NCBI RefSeq assembly: GCF_023706045.1
Contig: NZ_BQYL01000001.1
Location: forward strand, 558,001-622,000
Direction of reading: 5' to 3'
DNA length: 64,000 nucleotides
From: Kangiella sp. TOML190
GTDB lineage: Bacteria > Pseudomonadota > Gammaproteobacteria > Enterobacterales > Kangiellaceae
The notes below the pieces were generated by a model. That model saw only the letters and a program-made list of their open reading frames with translations. It made no database searches and had not been told where the DNA came from. Position 1 is the stretch's first letter. The number at the start of each line of letters is the position of its first letter. Positions 9,185 to 19,574 of the stretch are shown here, in pieces. Both the position numbers and the translations under genes were made by a program.

Positions 9185-9709
9185 CTATTTCTTAATCTTT
9201 ACGCGCCGCTTAGTTACTCGCTCGCCACGTGCGTTTACATGTTGGCGTTGTTGTTCTCGGTATTGTTTGCCATCAACTCTGTTATAACCACGATCACGTC
9301 CACGCCCAATGAGATTGCCATCAGCATCGGTAATCTTCTTACCACGTTGACGCTGAACATTACCTGCCGCATCGGTTCGAGTACGGCGGCGTTTCTCAGT
9401 ACGATTACCATTATCATCAAACGAGACTCTTTGTTGTGCTCGCGCCTTTCTGCCATCAGCAGAATTGCGTGCCCGATCACGACCTTTTTTCATCAGATTA
9501 CCATCGGCATCCGTCACTTTAAAAGCACGCCTTTTGCGCACATCGCCTTGCTCGTTGGTTTGTTTTTGCCGCTTGAGATCTAAAGTGTAACCATCGGCAT
9601 TAGTCATGGATTTGCGCTGAGTTTGCTTAGAAGCAGCTTGAGCCACAGAACTTAAGGTAAGCAAACCTAATGCCATCGAAACTGCTAAAACTACTGTTAC
9701 TTTTTTCAT
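9185..9709 (-). CDS. Secreted, highly basic tandem-repeat protein
   Basis: 174 residues with a clear Sec signal peptide (about 1-25, ending AQAAS), then a mature region with almost no hydrophobic residues and many Arg/Lys. Two long repeat units are visible. Each starts (K/R)xTDADGNL, continues GRDR....(V/A)DG(R/K)...R.QQR and ends N.(N/E)R..KRR. Shorter variants (NADGYTLD, TNEQGDVRKRR, TDAAGNVQRQRG) fill the rest. The D-A-D/N-G-N turns recall RHS/YD-like or calcium-loop repeats, but no family is recognised. It is followed by a strong terminator and is probably monocistronic. A periplasmic or secreted nucleic-acid- or polyanion-binding role is possible but is only inferred from charge. Confidence 0.7.
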   Translation of the reverse strand: MKKVTVVLAVSMALGLLTLSSVAQAASKQTQRKSMTNADGYTLDLKRQKQTNEQGDVRKRRAFKVTDADGNLMKKGRDRARNSADGRKARAQQRVSFDDNGNRTEKRRRTRTDAAGNVQRQRGKKITDADGNLIGRGRDRGYNRVDGKQYREQQRQHVNARGERVTKRRVKIKK

Positions 9710-9830
9710 ATTCCAACCTATTGATTAATGAGTTACCTTAAATAACGCATCAAGTTACAAACGGTTGACAGTAAAGTGTGGTTTTATAATTTTTTTGAAA
9801 ACGAAGGGAAAGTAATAATGACAGAGCACA

Positions 9831-9856
9831 AAAAAGGGAGCCTAGGCTCCCTTTTT
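9831..9856 (-). terminator. Rho-independent terminator after pnp
   Basis: The perfect palindrome GGGAGCCTAGGCTCCC (9836-9851) is flanked by A5 and T5. It can work in both directions and lies about 30 bases past the pnp stop. Confidence 0.85.
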
Positions 9857-9884
9857 ATTAATCATACTTTCTACAAAGAAATGA

Positions 9885-12011
9885 TTATTCAGCAGGTGCT
9901 ACTGCTGGCGCTTCTTCTTGAACCGGCTGTTCAATTAAAGCTTTCATGCTTAAGCGGATACGACCTTGGCGATCCACTTCTAACACTTTAACTTTAACCA
10001 TATCGCCTTCTTTCAAATAGTCAGTAACTTTATTCACACGCTCGTGAGCGATTTGTGAAATATGCACCAGACCATCTTTACCCGGAGTCAACTGCACGAA
10101 AGCACCAAAGTCTGCTAGGCGAACTACTTTGCCTTCAAACTCCATGCCGGCAGTGATTTCCATGGTGATAAGTTCGATACGTTTAACCGCTTCGGCAGAA
10201 CCTTCAGCATCGCTCGAAGCAACTTTTACCGTACCATCATCTTCAATTTCGATAGTAGCGCCAGTTTCTTCAGTCAAGGCACGAATGGTTGAACCACCTT
10301 TACCAATCACTTCAGAGATTTTATCTACTGGGATCTTAATGGTAGTAATACGCGGCGCGTGCTCAGAAATATCATCGCGCGGCTTATCAATCGCTTGGTT
10401 CATCACGCTCAAGATATGCAAACGGCCACCTTTGGCTTGATGCAAGGCTTGCTGCATGATTTCTTGGGTAATGCCGTCGATTTTGATGTCCATTTGCAGT
10501 GCAGTGATACCCGCTTCAGTACCAGCTACTTTAAAGTCCATATCGCCTAGGTGGTCTTCGTCACCCAAGATGTCAGAAAGCACGACAAATTTCTCGCCTT
10601 CTTTAACCAGCCCCATAGCGATACCCGCTACTGGCGCTTTCATTGGGACGCCCGCATCCATTAAGGCTAGGGAAGTACCGCAAACCGAAGCCATCGAGCT
10701 TGAGCCGTTTGATTCAGTAATTTCCGAAACCACACGGATAGTGTATGGGAATTCAGCAATGGTTGGCGCCATCGCCGCAACACCGCGTTTAGCTAACCGG
10801 CCATGACCAATTTCACGACGCTTTGGCGAGCCCATAAAGCCCGTTTCACCGACACAGTACGGCGGGAAGTTGTAGTGCAACATAAAGTGATCTTTTGATT
10901 CACCCATGATGCTGTCTTTGATCTGCGCGTCACGCTCAGTACCCAAAGTCGCTACCACTAAGGCTTGCGTTTCACCACGGGTAAAGATAGCGCTACCGTG
11001 AGTTCTTGGTAGCACACCAGTGCGAATATCAAGCGCTCGCACCATATCTGGCTCACGACCATCGATACGTGGGTTGCCGTTGATAATGCGCGAACGAACC
11101 ACTTCTTTTTCGATTGAGTGGAACATGTCTTTAACATCATCCGCTGAAGGCTGGCCTTCTTCGTCGCCCGCTAACGCTGCCACTGCTGCGTCTGAGAGCT
11201 CATGGATTTTGGCATAACGATCCGCTTTTTCCGCGATTTGGTAGGCTTCTTCGATAGCGGCAAAAGAGTGACCTTTAACCGCTTCATAAAGCGCCATATC
11301 TTTTTCTGGAGCTGACCAGTCCCAAGCATCTTTTGCTGATTCAGCAGCAAACTCCTGAATCGCTTTAATGGCGCGCTTTGACTCTTCGTGACCATACATT
11401 ACCGCGCCTAACATGACGTTTTCTGGTAATTCATCAGCTTCTGACTCAACCATCAAAACTGCATCGTTAGTGCCAGCCACCATTAAGTCCAATTTCGATT
11501 CTTTTAATTGGCTTACGGTTGGGTTTAGTACGTATTCGTCGTTGAGGTAGCCGACTTGCGCAGCGCCAACCGGACCAGCAAACGGAATTCCTGAAATCGC
11601 TAAAGCAGCAGAAGCACCCAACATCGAAATAACTTCGGTTGGAATGTCTTGGTTGATCGAAACGATAGTAATCACAACCTGAACTTCGTTAACAAATCCT
11701 TCAGGGAATAAAGGACGTAACGGACGGTCAATCAAACGCGCAATCAAGGTTTCTTCGTCAGCAGGACGACCTTCTCGCTTCAAGAATCCGCCAGGGATCT
11801 TACCCGCAGCGTAAGTTTTTTCTTGATAATTCACCGTTAACGGGAAGAAATCTTGTCCTTCCTTAGCTTCTTTTTTACCGGTGACCGCAACAAAAGCCGT
11901 AGTGCCTTCGCAATCGATCATTACCGCGCCACTCGCTTGACGAGCTACACGACCAGTTTCCATAGTGACGGTACGACCGCCGTATTCAAAAGATTTTTTA
12001 ATATAATCCAC
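9885..12011 (-). CDS. pnp: Polyribonucleotide nucleotidyltransferase (PNPase)
   Basis: Phosphorolytic 3'-5' exoribonuclease, a trimeric cytoplasmic enzyme and degradosome partner. The 708-residue protein has two RNase PH domains (about 10-230 and 310-540), a KH domain (about 552-610, [11 protein letters not shown]) and an S1 domain (about 620-690, [22 protein letters not shown]), then a short Ala/Glu/Pro tail. It starts at GTG 12011 with AGGT about eight bases upstream. It follows rpsO, from which it is separated by a terminator-like hairpin, as in E. coli, where pnp also autoregulates its own leader. Confidence 0.98.
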   Translation of the reverse strand: MDYIKKSFEYGGRTVTMETGRVARQASGAVMIDCEGTTAFVAVTGKKEAKEGQDFFPLTVNYQEKTYAAGKIPGGFLKREGRPADEETLIARLIDRPLRPLFPEGFVNEVQVVITIVSINQDIPTEVISMLGASAALAISGIPFAGPVGAAQVGYLNDEYVLNPTVSQLKESKLDLMVAGTNDAVLMVESEADELPENVMLGAVMYGHEESKRAIKAIQEFAAESAKDAWDWSAPEKDMALYEAVKGHSFAAIEEAYQIAEKADRYAKIHELSDAAVAALAGDEEGQPSADDVKDMFHSIEKEVVRSRIINGNPRIDGREPDMVRALDIRTGVLPRTHGSAIFTRGETQALVVATLGTERDAQIKDSIMGESKDHFMLHYNFPPYCVGETGFMGSPKRREIGHGRLAKRGVAAMAPTIAEFPYTIRVVSEITESNGSSSMASVCGTSLALMDAGVPMKAPVAGIAMGLVKEGEKFVVLSDILGDEDHLGDMDFKVAGTEAGITALQMDIKIDGITQEIMQQALHQAKGGRLHILSVMNQAIDKPRDDISEHAPRITTIKIPVDKISEVIGKGGSTIRALTEETGATIEIEDDGTVKVASSDAEGSAEAVKRIELITMEITAGMEFEGKVVRLADFGAFVQLTPGKDGLVHISQIAHERVNKVTDYLKEGDMVKVKVLEVDRQGRIRLSMKALIEQPVQEEAPAVAPAE

Positions 12012-12112
12012 AATAGTTACCTATATTATTTACTTCTCTTTCAGAACTCACATCGTCTGAAAGCTTTTACAAAAGCACCAAGATTAAATACATAATAAAT
12101 GATGCCATAAAC

Positions 12113-12138
12113 AAAAAAGGGGCTAGAAGCCCCTTTTA
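12113..12138 (-). terminator. rpsO-pnp intergenic terminator/attenuator
   Basis: The hairpin GGGGCT-AGA-AGCCCC (12119-12134, with the shorter loop read on the minus strand) is followed by a T-run. It sits between rpsO and pnp, the place of the rpsO terminator t1 in E. coli, so part of pnp transcription is expected to come from read-through. Confidence 0.8.
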
Positions 12139-12143
12139 AGATT

Positions 12144-12413
12144 TTAGCGACGTAAACCTAACTTTTTAATCAAGTCTGCGTAGCGAGAATTATCTTTACG
12201 CTTTAGATAGTCCAACAATTTACGACGTTGGCTTACCATGCGTAACAAACCACGACGTGAGTGGTGGTCATGCTTGTGTGCTTTAAAGTGGCCTTGCAAA
12301 TGGTTGATTTGCGCCGTCAATAAAGCAACTTGAACTTCCGGAGAACCGGTATCGCCTTCACCGCGACCGTGTTCTTTTACGATTTCAGCTTTCGCTTCTG
12401 CACTTAGTGACAT
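12144..12413 (-). CDS. rpsO: 30S ribosomal protein S15
   Basis: The 89-residue S15 binds the central domain of 16S rRNA early in 30S assembly. The start is the ATG at 12413 ([20 protein letters not shown]), with GGAG seven bases before it; the longer in-frame extension is not coding. The signature [17 protein letters not shown] and the ending [10 protein letters not shown] match the family. A good promoter lies about 95 bases upstream. In E. coli S15 represses its own translation through the leader; a similar fold here was not tested. Confidence 0.98.
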   Translation of the reverse strand: MSLSAEAKAEIVKEHGRGEGDTGSPEVQVALLTAQINHLQGHFKAHKHDHHSRRGLLRMVSQRRKLLDYLKRKDNSRYADLIKKLGLRR

Positions 12414-12503
12414 ATGTCTACTCCAATAGGTTTTTCTTAAAAATAAGAGTCTTGTATTTACTGATTGGCCGATCACTAATTCAGCCCATCAAATGAAGAC
12501 GCG

Positions 12504-12532
12504 ATTTTACCTGTGTTATGGGGCTATCACAA
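12504..12532 (-). promoter_or_regulatory. Candidate rpsO promoter
   Basis: On the minus strand TTGTGA (12527-12532) and TAAAAT (12504-12509) are separated by 17 bases, and CGCG follows the -10. This leaves a leader of about 85 bases before rpsO. Confidence 0.65.
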
Positions 12533-12579
12533 GCCCTAAACCCTTGAAAATGGCTCGATTAGGTCAATTTTCGATAAAT

Positions 12580-13194
12580 TTATTGATTTACCACCCGCGG
12601 CGACTCAGTATTCAGCGAATCTGCAAGTTCTGGCATGATTTCAGGCTTATTTTGCGAGCTGATAAAGCACTCCCGAAGAAACTGTTCAAAACAAGATTCC
12701 GTCTCGGATAGCTTGCTGCGCAGGCGATGCCCACCAGCGAAAATGTGCAAGCTGGCCTTAGCCGACTTGGCAAAACTGATCACATTTTGTACCGGTACAA
12801 TATCATCGTCCCAGCCGTGCACCACCGTGGTAGGGCACGCTAATTTTTCCACTTGTGCTTCAGCATAACCGTCTAAATAGAGCGCTGGCGAGATTAGGAA
12901 AATTCCCAGCGGATCGTGTGACAAGGCCGATACAGCCGACACATAACCGCCCATGCTGGTGCCAACCAGCACATAAGGACGCTGTAACTCATCCAAATAT
13001 TGGTTAAGCTTGTTCACCCTTTCTTGGGTTGGCAGACGGCGATAGTCCAGCGACTCCACCTCATACCCCATACGAATGGCAATCTGTGAAAGCGACTTGA
13101 TGCGACTGCTGTTAGGGCCAGTTACCTTACCGTGCGAAAAAATCACCAAAGGCTTATCATTGATTGCCAAGTTTACATCTGTAACTTCTTGCAT
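12580..13194 (-). CDS. Alpha/beta-hydrolase family protein
   Basis: 204 residues from the ATG at 13194 (AGGT eight bases upstream; a GTG at 13200 is also possible). The serine-hydrolase triad is visible: nucleophile elbow GTSMGGY (Ser80), acid in HGWDDDIVP (about Asp130) and His in AGGHRL (His156). The oxyanion region is IFSHGKVTGPNS. It resembles small YqiA/YcfP-type or dienelactone-hydrolase-like esterases; the substrate is unknown. It lies between truB and rpsO, which are adjacent in most gammaproteobacteria, so it is an inserted gene. The AT-rich 118 bases before it suggest it has its own promoter. Confidence 0.8.
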   Translation of the reverse strand: MQEVTDVNLAINDKPLVIFSHGKVTGPNSSRIKSLSQIAIRMGYEVESLDYRRLPTQERVNKLNQYLDELQRPYVLVGTSMGGYVSAVSALSHDPLGIFLISPALYLDGYAEAQVEKLACPTTVVHGWDDDIVPVQNVISFAKSAKASLHIFAGGHRLRSKLSETESCFEQFLRECFISSQNKPEIMPELADSLNTESPRVVNQ

Positions 13195-13312
13195 AATCAC
13201 TACCTAAATTTTATTATCTTTATTAAATTTTTTTATATTTCAATAAGATAACAAATTTGTGTTATCTAAAAATTAAGCTCATGGATTGCCCGCTGACGCT
13301 AGCTTTTTGAAA

Positions 13313-14233
13313 CTAGATCTCTTGCTTTAAAAGACGACTGGGGGCAACCAAACCATCGTCATCAATTTTACCTACACCTAAAAACTGCTGCTCAGCTTCC
13401 ATCAAACACACCATGCCTTCTGCTGGCGCATCAGAGACTTGCACCGCTTGGCCTTGTTTTAGGTAATAAGCTTCATTATCGGTCAATTCTAATATTGGCC
13501 AGTCGCTCAGCGCCTCTTCAATTGGCAGTAACAACTGATCCAGTTCTAATTTTAGGTCTTCGGATTTCATTTGGCGTAGCTGCTGCATGGATACCGTCTG
13601 TGCCAAGTCAAACCGACCGACCGCTGTTCGTTCCAACTCTAAAACGTGTGCGCCACAACCTAAAACCTCTCCTATATCTTCGACAAGATTCCTGATATAA
13701 GTTCCCTTAGAACAATGCACCGCCATTTCAACTTGATCGCCGTTAAAACTTAGTAATTCGCAGGAGTAAATACTTACTTTCCTTGCCTCTCTTTCCACCT
13801 CGATGCCTTGCCGCGCCAACTTATGCAAAGGCACACCCTGATGTTTTAAGGCTGAGTACATGGATGGGACCTGTTCGATAGTACCTTTAAATTGCTCCAT
13901 CACAGTGACAAAGGCTTCCTTAGTAACCTCGACAGCACGAGTTTCAATCACCTCGCCTTCCCGATCAGCTGTAGTGGTTTTTTCACCCAACTTAGCAATC
14001 ACTCGGTACTTTTTATCCGCATTCAGCAAAAACTGGGAAAACTTGGTGGCCTCACCAAAACAGATCGGCAAAACTCCGGTTGCAATCGGATCGAGCGAAC
14101 CGGTATGACCCGCTTTAGCCGCAAAATACAAATATTTAACATCTTGCAGCGCCTTGTTCGAGGTTATATCGGTGGGTTTGTCTAATAATAAAATACCACT
14201 GATATCGCGACCGCGTTTACGACGTTTTGCCAT
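13313..14233 (-). CDS. truB: tRNA pseudouridine(55) synthase TruB
   Basis: Makes pseudouridine 55 in the T loop of tRNAs. The 306-residue protein has the catalytic motif GHTGSLDPIATGVL (Asp48), the KxxSxYSALKHQG-like motif around 120-130 and a C-terminal PUA-like domain (about 245-300). It lies 20 bases downstream of rbfA, in the conserved rimP-nusA-infB-rbfA-truB order. A short tail after the PUA region is normal. Confidence 0.97.
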   Translation of the reverse strand: MAKRRKRGRDISGILLLDKPTDITSNKALQDVKYLYFAAKAGHTGSLDPIATGVLPICFGEATKFSQFLLNADKKYRVIAKLGEKTTTADREGEVIETRAVEVTKEAFVTVMEQFKGTIEQVPSMYSALKHQGVPLHKLARQGIEVEREARKVSIYSCELLSFNGDQVEMAVHCSKGTYIRNLVEDIGEVLGCGAHVLELERTAVGRFDLAQTVSMQQLRQMKSEDLKLELDQLLLPIEEALSDWPILELTDNEAYYLKQGQAVQVSDAPAEGMVCLMEAEQQFLGVGKIDDDGLVAPSRLLKQEI

Positions 14234-14253
14234 TATGAAAAACTTCCTAAAAC

Positions 14254-14631
14254 TTAAGAATCGGAATGATTCGCTTGATCAGAGGAAATCGCTTGCTCTA
14301 TCAGAGAAGACATTTTCTGACCTTCAGAAATGGATTTATCGTAGAAAAAACGTAAAGCCGGAACACTGCGCATCCGGATCGATTTAGCGAGTTGGCTGCG
14401 TAAAAATCCAGCGGCATGACTTAACACTTCGATACCATCTTTGATTTCTTGCGCTGCTTCTTTGCCCAAGAAGGTCACAAAAACTTTCGCATTTTGTAGA
14501 TCGCTGGACACCTCGACCGCCGAAACGGTCACGATGCCCAATCGCGGATCTTTCATTTCACGCTGCAAAAGTACCGCCAGATCACGCTGGATCTGGTCGC
14601 CCACTCTTGCCGCACGAGAATTAGTAGCCAT
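14254..14631 (-). CDS. rbfA: 30S ribosome-binding factor RbfA
   Basis: Cold-shock ribosome maturation factor that acts on 16S rRNA in the pre-30S particle. 125 residues with a single KH-like fold, containing RVGDQIQRDLAVLLQREMKDPR, spread over about residues 9-30, and VRSVPALRFFYD-like SVPALRFFYDKS near 95-106. The ATG at 14631 is used; a TTG sits directly before it. It ends in an acidic, Ser/Asp-rich tail. It is part of the nusA-infB operon. Confidence 0.96.
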   Translation of the reverse strand: MATNSRAARVGDQIQRDLAVLLQREMKDPRLGIVTVSAVEVSSDLQNAKVFVTFLGKEAAQEIKDGIEVLSHAAGFLRSQLAKSIRMRSVPALRFFYDKSISEGQKMSSLIEQAISSDQANHSDS

Positions 14632-14681
14632 CAATAAAATCCAATAATATCAGTTAATTAGCACAAGGCAGTTAGCATCAA

Positions 14682-17346
14682 TTACAGACTACGCTGTACT
14701 TCAACCACCTCGAACACCTCGATTTGGTCGCCAACCTTTACGTCATTGTAATTCTTTACGCCGATACCACACTCCATACCATTTCGCACTTCGTTGACAT
14801 CGTCTTTAAAGCGACGCAATGACTCCAGTTCGCCCTCGTAAATCACCACGCTATCACGCAAAACACGGATTGGATTATTACGCTTAATCACCCCTTCAAC
14901 CACCATACAACCGGCAATTGCGCCCAGTTTTGGTGACTTAAAGACATCGCGCACTTCCGCCAAACCGATAATATCTTGACGGAATTCCGGCGCTAACATA
15001 CCGCTCAAGGCCGCTTTAACTTCGTCAATGGCTTCATAAATAATGCTGTAATAGCGAATTTCAACGGCTTCCTGCTCAGCCGTTTTACGCGCCGCGCCAT
15101 CGGCACGCACGTTAAAGCCGATAATAATCGCGTTTGAGGCCGCAGCCAGCGTCACGTCGGTTTCTTTAATACCGCCCACGCCCGAAGAAATCACCCGAAC
15201 TTCTACCTCATCGTGCGCCAAATCGGTTAATGACTTGCTTAAGGCTTCGACCGAACCTTGTACGTCCGCTTTGATAATCACGTTAAGCTGCTGTGCTTCT
15301 TCGGAGTCGCCCATATTGGCGAACATATTCTCAAGCTTGGCTTTTTGTTGACGGGTCTGACGATCTTCACGCTCTTTTTTGCTCACGCTTAGCAGCAATT
15401 TCACGGGCGGTTTTCTCATCAGCAACCACGGTCGCTTCGTCGCCCGCCACTGGCACACCGGATAGACCTAAAATTTCCACCGGAATCGAAGGTCCGGCCA
15501 CATCAATGGTTTCGCCATTTTCGTCCATCATGGCACGAACGCGACCATAGTGAGTACCAGCTAATAAAATATCGCCTTTTTGCAACTGACCTTTCTGTAC
15601 CAAAATCGACGAAATAGCACCGCGGCCTTTGTCCAAGCGAGCTTCGATCACAAAGCCTTTCGCTGCGCCTTCATCAACCGCGGTAAGCTCAAGCACTTCT
15701 GCTTGCAACAAGATCGAATCCAATAATTCGTCAACACCTTGGCCGGTTTTCGCCGATACTGGCACAAACTGCACATCGCCACCCCAATCTTCTGGGATCA
15801 CATCGTGTTGCGACAATTCGTTTTTCACGCGATCCGCGTCGGCATCTTCTTTATCGATCTTGTTCACTGCCACAATCATCGGCACACCCGACGCTTTGGC
15901 ATGTTGAACCGCTTCGATAGTTTGTGGCATAACGCCATCGTCGGCCGCCACGATCAGAATAACAATATCGGTAACTTCCGCACCTCGCGCCCGCATCGCC
16001 GTAAAGGCAGCGTGACCTGGGGTATCTAAGAAAGTGACCATGCCCTTGTCCGTTTCAACGTGATATGCACCTATATGCTGGGTAATACCGCCAGCTTCGC
16101 CCGAAGCTACGTGACTAGCACGAATATAATCAAGCAACGAGGTTTTACCGTGATCAACGTGGCCCATAATAGTGACCACTGGCGCCCTCGGTTTGCCTTC
16201 ACCTTCCGCCGAAAGCGCTTCAGATAAGGCTTTTTCCTCTTCCTCGTTCTCATTGATCATGACCGGAGTATGTCCCATTTCTTCCACAATCAAAGACGCC
16301 GTTTCTTGATCAATCGATTGATTAACCGTCGCCATAACGCCGACTTTCATCATCGCCTTCATCAATTCTGGCGCTTTCACCGTCATCGCTTTGGCAAGCT
16401 CGCCAACGGTAATGGTTTCGGGGATACGCACTTCGTGCACGATATCCGCAGTAGGTTTTTTAAATCCGTGTTGTTTCATAGCTGATGGTGCGTTATAGAC
16501 TTTCTGTTCAATGACAACACCCTTCTTATTCGCTTCAGAAACGGCATTAGCCACTAAATCTGCATCAGATGTTTTCTTCTTACCTTTCTTCTTACGCTTC
16601 TTGCGATGACCGGATTTTTCTTCAAAATCGGCCAAAGACATAGGTTTTACTTTAGCATTCGGATCGGCTTTGACCACCGCTGGCTTGTCACTGGTTGATT
16701 TTTTCTTTTCTTCCAGTTGTTGCTCGATCTTCTTCTTGGCTTCTTCAGCGCGTTTAGCTTTCTCTTCATCAGTAAGCTTAGATTCTTCAATCTTTCTTTG
16801 CAGCTCTTCTTCCGCCTTTTTCTTGGCTTCTTCCGCTGCTTTTTCTTCGGCTACCTTTTTCGCTTCGACTTCTGCTTTTTTCTTAGCTTTGTCTGCCGCT
16901 TTTTGCTTGGCAGCCTCTTCGGCGCGCTGTTTGGCTGCTTCTTCGGCCTTCTTAATCGCTTCAGATTCAGCTTTTTGGCGCTCAGCTTCTTGTTGCTTAC
17001 GCTCTTCTTCTTCCTGTGCTAGTTTAGCCAGCTCTTCTGCTGAACGCTTAACAAAGGTACGCTTTTTCTTCACCGCAACTTGAACCGATTTCTTCTTACC
17101 TTCGGCGCTAGTGACGCTTAATGTACTCTTTTGAGTACGGCGTAGTGTGATTTTTTGTGGCTTATTGGAACCATCTTCGCCGCCATGACTTTTTTGCAAA
17201 TAAGCCAATAAAGTCTTTTTTTGCTCATCAGAGATAGAAGCACTTTCGTCTTTGACTTTAATGCCAGCCGCCGCCAATTGCTCCATCAACTTATCAACGG
17301 GAGTTTTAACGCTTTCTGCTAATTTTTTTACTGTAATATCGGACAT
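14682..17346 (-). CDS. infB: Translation initiation factor IF-2, frame-interrupted
   Basis: GTPase that brings initiator tRNA to the ribosome. It has an N-terminal IF2 domain, a long Lys/Glu/Ala-rich helical linker (about 95-215), a G domain with [16 protein letters not shown] and NKID, and C-terminal domains II-IV ending EVVEVQRSL. The reading frame breaks in a run of six A (T6 at 15375-15380 on the plus strand). Upstream the protein reads AAKREQ and downstream [19 protein letters not shown]. Removing one A joins them exactly and gives about 887 residues, a normal length. An essential gene is unlikely to be broken, so this is read as an assembly error. Neighbours: nusA 19 bases upstream, rbfA downstream. 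Confidence 0.95.
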
Positions 17347-17364
17347 TCAATTACCCCGCTTTTA

Positions 17365-18861
17365 TTATTCTTGATCCTCGAACCAAGGCTTACGTGCGGT
17401 CATGATTAACTCTGCAGCACGTTCTTCATCTATATCTTCAATATCGACTAAATCGTCAATCGCCAGCTCAGCCAAGTCTTCCATCGTGATAATGCCTTTG
17501 CTCGCCAATACGAAAGCCAAATGGCGATCCATCCCTTCCATATTCAGCAAATCATCAGCAGGCTCAGATTTTTCTAACTTTTCTTCACTCGCAATCGCTT
17601 TAGTCAACAAAGCATCTTTGGCGCGACTTTTCAGCGCCTCGATCAAGCCTTCGTCGAAACCATCAATTTCTAACATTTCCGATACTGGTACATAAGCGAC
17701 TTCTTCTAAAGTGGTGAAACCTTCCTGCACCAACATCTCTGCCAATTCTTCATCCACATCCAAATCTTTGACGAACGCTGCTAACACCGCATCCGAATCG
17801 GACTGATTTTTCTCGGCAAAATCTTCTTCAGTCATCACATTCAATTCCCAGCCAGTTAGCTCACTAGCTAAACGAATGTTTTGACCACTACGACCAATGG
17901 CTTGCGCCAACTGATCTTCTTGTACCGCGATATCCATGGATTGCTTGTCTTCATCAACCACTATCGACATCACTTCCGCTGGCGCCATAGCGTTAATCAC
18001 AAATTGCGCCGGATTATCATCAAACAACACAATATCGATACGCTCGCCATTAAGCTCGCCGGTTACCGCTTGAACGCGCGCACCGCGCATCCCAACACAA
18101 GCACCAACGGGATCGATACGTTTGTCATTGGTTTTCACTGCGACTTTCGCACGCGAACCTGGATCCCGAGCAGCACCTTTAATTTCAATAACTTGCTCAC
18201 CAATCTCTGGCACTTCGATACGGAATAACTCCACCAACATTTGCGGCTTAGTACGGCTCACAAACAACTGAGGACCACGATGCTCTTCGTTAATTTCATA
18301 CAACAAACCACGCACTCGGTCTCCGGCTCGAACCGTTTCTCGCGGCATCATTTCTTCGCGCTTAATCACCGCTTCGGCGTTACTGCCTAAATCAAGGAAG
18401 ATATAATCACGAGTGATTTTCTTTACTACACCAGTAATTAGCTCGCCTACTCGATGACGGAAGGCATCTACCGTTTTGGCGCGCTCAGCTTCACGTACTT
18501 TTTGTACAATCACTTGCTTAGCAGTTTGTGCGGCAATACGGCCAAACTCAATCGACTCAATTTGCTCTTCCACAAAATCGCCTAATTCAATTTCAGGCTC
18601 ATCAAGTTGCGCCGCAGAAATCGTCATCTGCGCTAATGGCTCTTCCATCTCCGCATCATCTTCGACCACCTGCCAACGACGGAAAGTGTCGTACTCGCCG
18701 GTTTCACGGTCAATATCTACGCGCACATCAATATCAATGCCATGTTTTTTCTTAGTGGCAGTAGCCAAAGCCGCTTCTAATGCGCCGAAAATCACTTCCG
18801 GATTCACCTCTTTTTCGTTAGAAACTGCTTCTACTACTAACAAAATTTCTTTATTGCTCAT
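17365..18861 (-). CDS. nusA: Transcription termination/antitermination factor NusA
   Basis: RNA-polymerase-bound elongation factor for pausing, termination and antitermination. The 498-residue protein has an N-terminal polymerase-binding domain (1-125), an S1 domain (about 135-200), KH1 and KH2 (about 200-345, with [12 protein letters not shown] and [12 protein letters not shown]) and two acidic C-terminal repeats (about 360-420 and 435-495), as in gammaproteobacterial NusA. It lies in the rimP-nusA-infB order. Confidence 0.98.
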   Translation of the reverse strand: MSNKEILLVVEAVSNEKEVNPEVIFGALEAALATATKKKHGIDIDVRVDIDRETGEYDTFRRWQVVEDDAEMEEPLAQMTISAAQLDEPEIELGDFVEEQIESIEFGRIAAQTAKQVIVQKVREAERAKTVDAFRHRVGELITGVVKKITRDYIFLDLGSNAEAVIKREEMMPRETVRAGDRVRGLLYEINEEHRGPQLFVSRTKPQMLVELFRIEVPEIGEQVIEIKGAARDPGSRAKVAVKTNDKRIDPVGACVGMRGARVQAVTGELNGERIDIVLFDDNPAQFVINAMAPAEVMSIVVDEDKQSMDIAVQEDQLAQAIGRSGQNIRLASELTGWELNVMTEEDFAEKNQSDSDAVLAAFVKDLDVDEELAEMLVQEGFTTLEEVAYVPVSEMLEIDGFDEGLIEALKSRAKDALLTKAIASEEKLEKSEPADDLLNMEGMDRHLAFVLASKGIITMEDLAELAIDDLVDIEDIDEERAAELIMTARKPWFEDQE

Positions 18862-18902
18862 AGCTATTAACCTTTATGGATTCCTCAATATCAAAATCTT
18901 AA

Positions 18903-19355
18903 TTAAAAATTCACAACCAAATGGGCTTTTTCTACTTGCTGGCATAGGATCTGATAAGACTCACCATCCACCAATAAAGAAATCACCCCATTATCCACTT
19001 GCTCAATGGTGCCTTTAAATTTGCGGCGACCATTAACTGCAACGGATACTCTTAATTCCGCGCTTTCGCCCTGATAGCGGGCAAACTGCTCTTCAGTAAA
19101 CAAAGGTCTGTCCATGCCCGGCGAGGAGACTTCTAGGTTGTAGTAACCTTGGATTGGATCTTCAAGATCCAAAACGCCGCTGACCTGATGACTCACCTCG
19201 GCACAATTATCCACATCGATACCATTTTCATGATCGATATAGACCCGCAGCACCGAATGTTTGCCTTGCGCCAAATATTCCAAACCCCAAAACTCGAAGC
19301 CAGTAGCCTCAACCGCAGGACGAATAATCTTTTCTAATTCAGCATTTCTAGCCAT
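18903..19355 (-). CDS. rimP: Ribosome maturation factor RimP
   Basis: Needed for 30S subunit maturation (binds S12 in the assembling particle). 150 residues with the N-terminal alpha/beta domain (GFEFWGLEYLAQGKHSVLRV across about 19-38, VYIDHENGI, CAEVSHQVSGVLD, YNLEVSSPGMDRPL) and a C-terminal SH3-like domain (about 95-150). It is the first protein gene of the operon behind initiator tRNA-Met. The leader between the tRNA and rimP holds several hairpins. Confidence 0.97.
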   Translation of the reverse strand: MARNAELEKIIRPAVEATGFEFWGLEYLAQGKHSVLRVYIDHENGIDVDNCAEVSHQVSGVLDLEDPIQGYYNLEVSSPGMDRPLFTEEQFARYQGESAELRVSVAVNGRRKFKGTIEQVDNGVISLLVDGESYQILCQQVEKAHLVVNF

Positions 19356-19412
19356 TCGTAAACTCTTTCTACAACCATCTTTTAAAACTAATAAACGCTT
19401 GATTTAAAAACA

Positions 19413-19434
19413 AAAAAAGGCCCTTAAGGCCCAT
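19413..19434 (-). terminator. Terminator-like hairpin before rimP
   Basis: On the minus strand GGGCC-TTAAG-GGCC is followed by seven T. The stem is only four GC pairs, so it is a weak terminator or an attenuator of the rimP operon. Confidence 0.45.
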
Positions 19435-19500
19435 CACAAATAGCGTTATATATGATGGGTCAATGACAATACTTTTAACCAAAGTTATCCACTGTCCCAT

Positions 19501-19531
19501 AAAGATTTATTGCTTAACCCAATAAATCTTT
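19501..19531. repeat. Perfect 11-bp inverted repeat in the rimP leader
   Basis: AAAGATTTATT and AATAAATCTTT are separated by nine bases. It is AT-rich, has no T-run directly after it on the minus strand, and lies between two terminator-like hairpins. It could be an RNA processing hairpin or an operator. Confidence 0.6.
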
Positions 19532-19543
19532 AGTTTTGCTTAG

Positions 19544-19574
19544 AAAAAACAAAGCCCCTATAATAAGGGGCCTT
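19544..19574 (-). terminator. Terminator after initiator tRNA-Met
   Basis: On the minus strand the stem AAGGCCCCT/AGGGGCTTT with a six-base loop is followed by TTTGTTTTTT. It lies about 85 bases past the tRNA 3' end. Confidence 0.8.

Noticed and set aside
9239-9583. Long plus-strand open frame opposite the basic repeat gene.
   Set aside because: A mirror of the repetitive coding sequence; no ribosome binding site, odd composition.
15367-15458. Overlapping infB frames as two separate genes or an IF-2 gamma-like product.
   Set aside because: The frames join into one normal IF-2 after removing one base, and the second frame's first residues are not IF-2-like.
16670-17083. Plus-strand open frame rich in Ser/Phe/Leu opposite infB.
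   Set aside because: Shadow of the Lys/Glu/Ala-rich IF-2 linker on the other strand.
19475-19490. GTTATCCACTG resembles a DnaA box (TTATCCACA).
   Set aside because: A single near-match without further boxes, AT-rich unwinding region or dnaA/gidA genes nearby; expected by chance.
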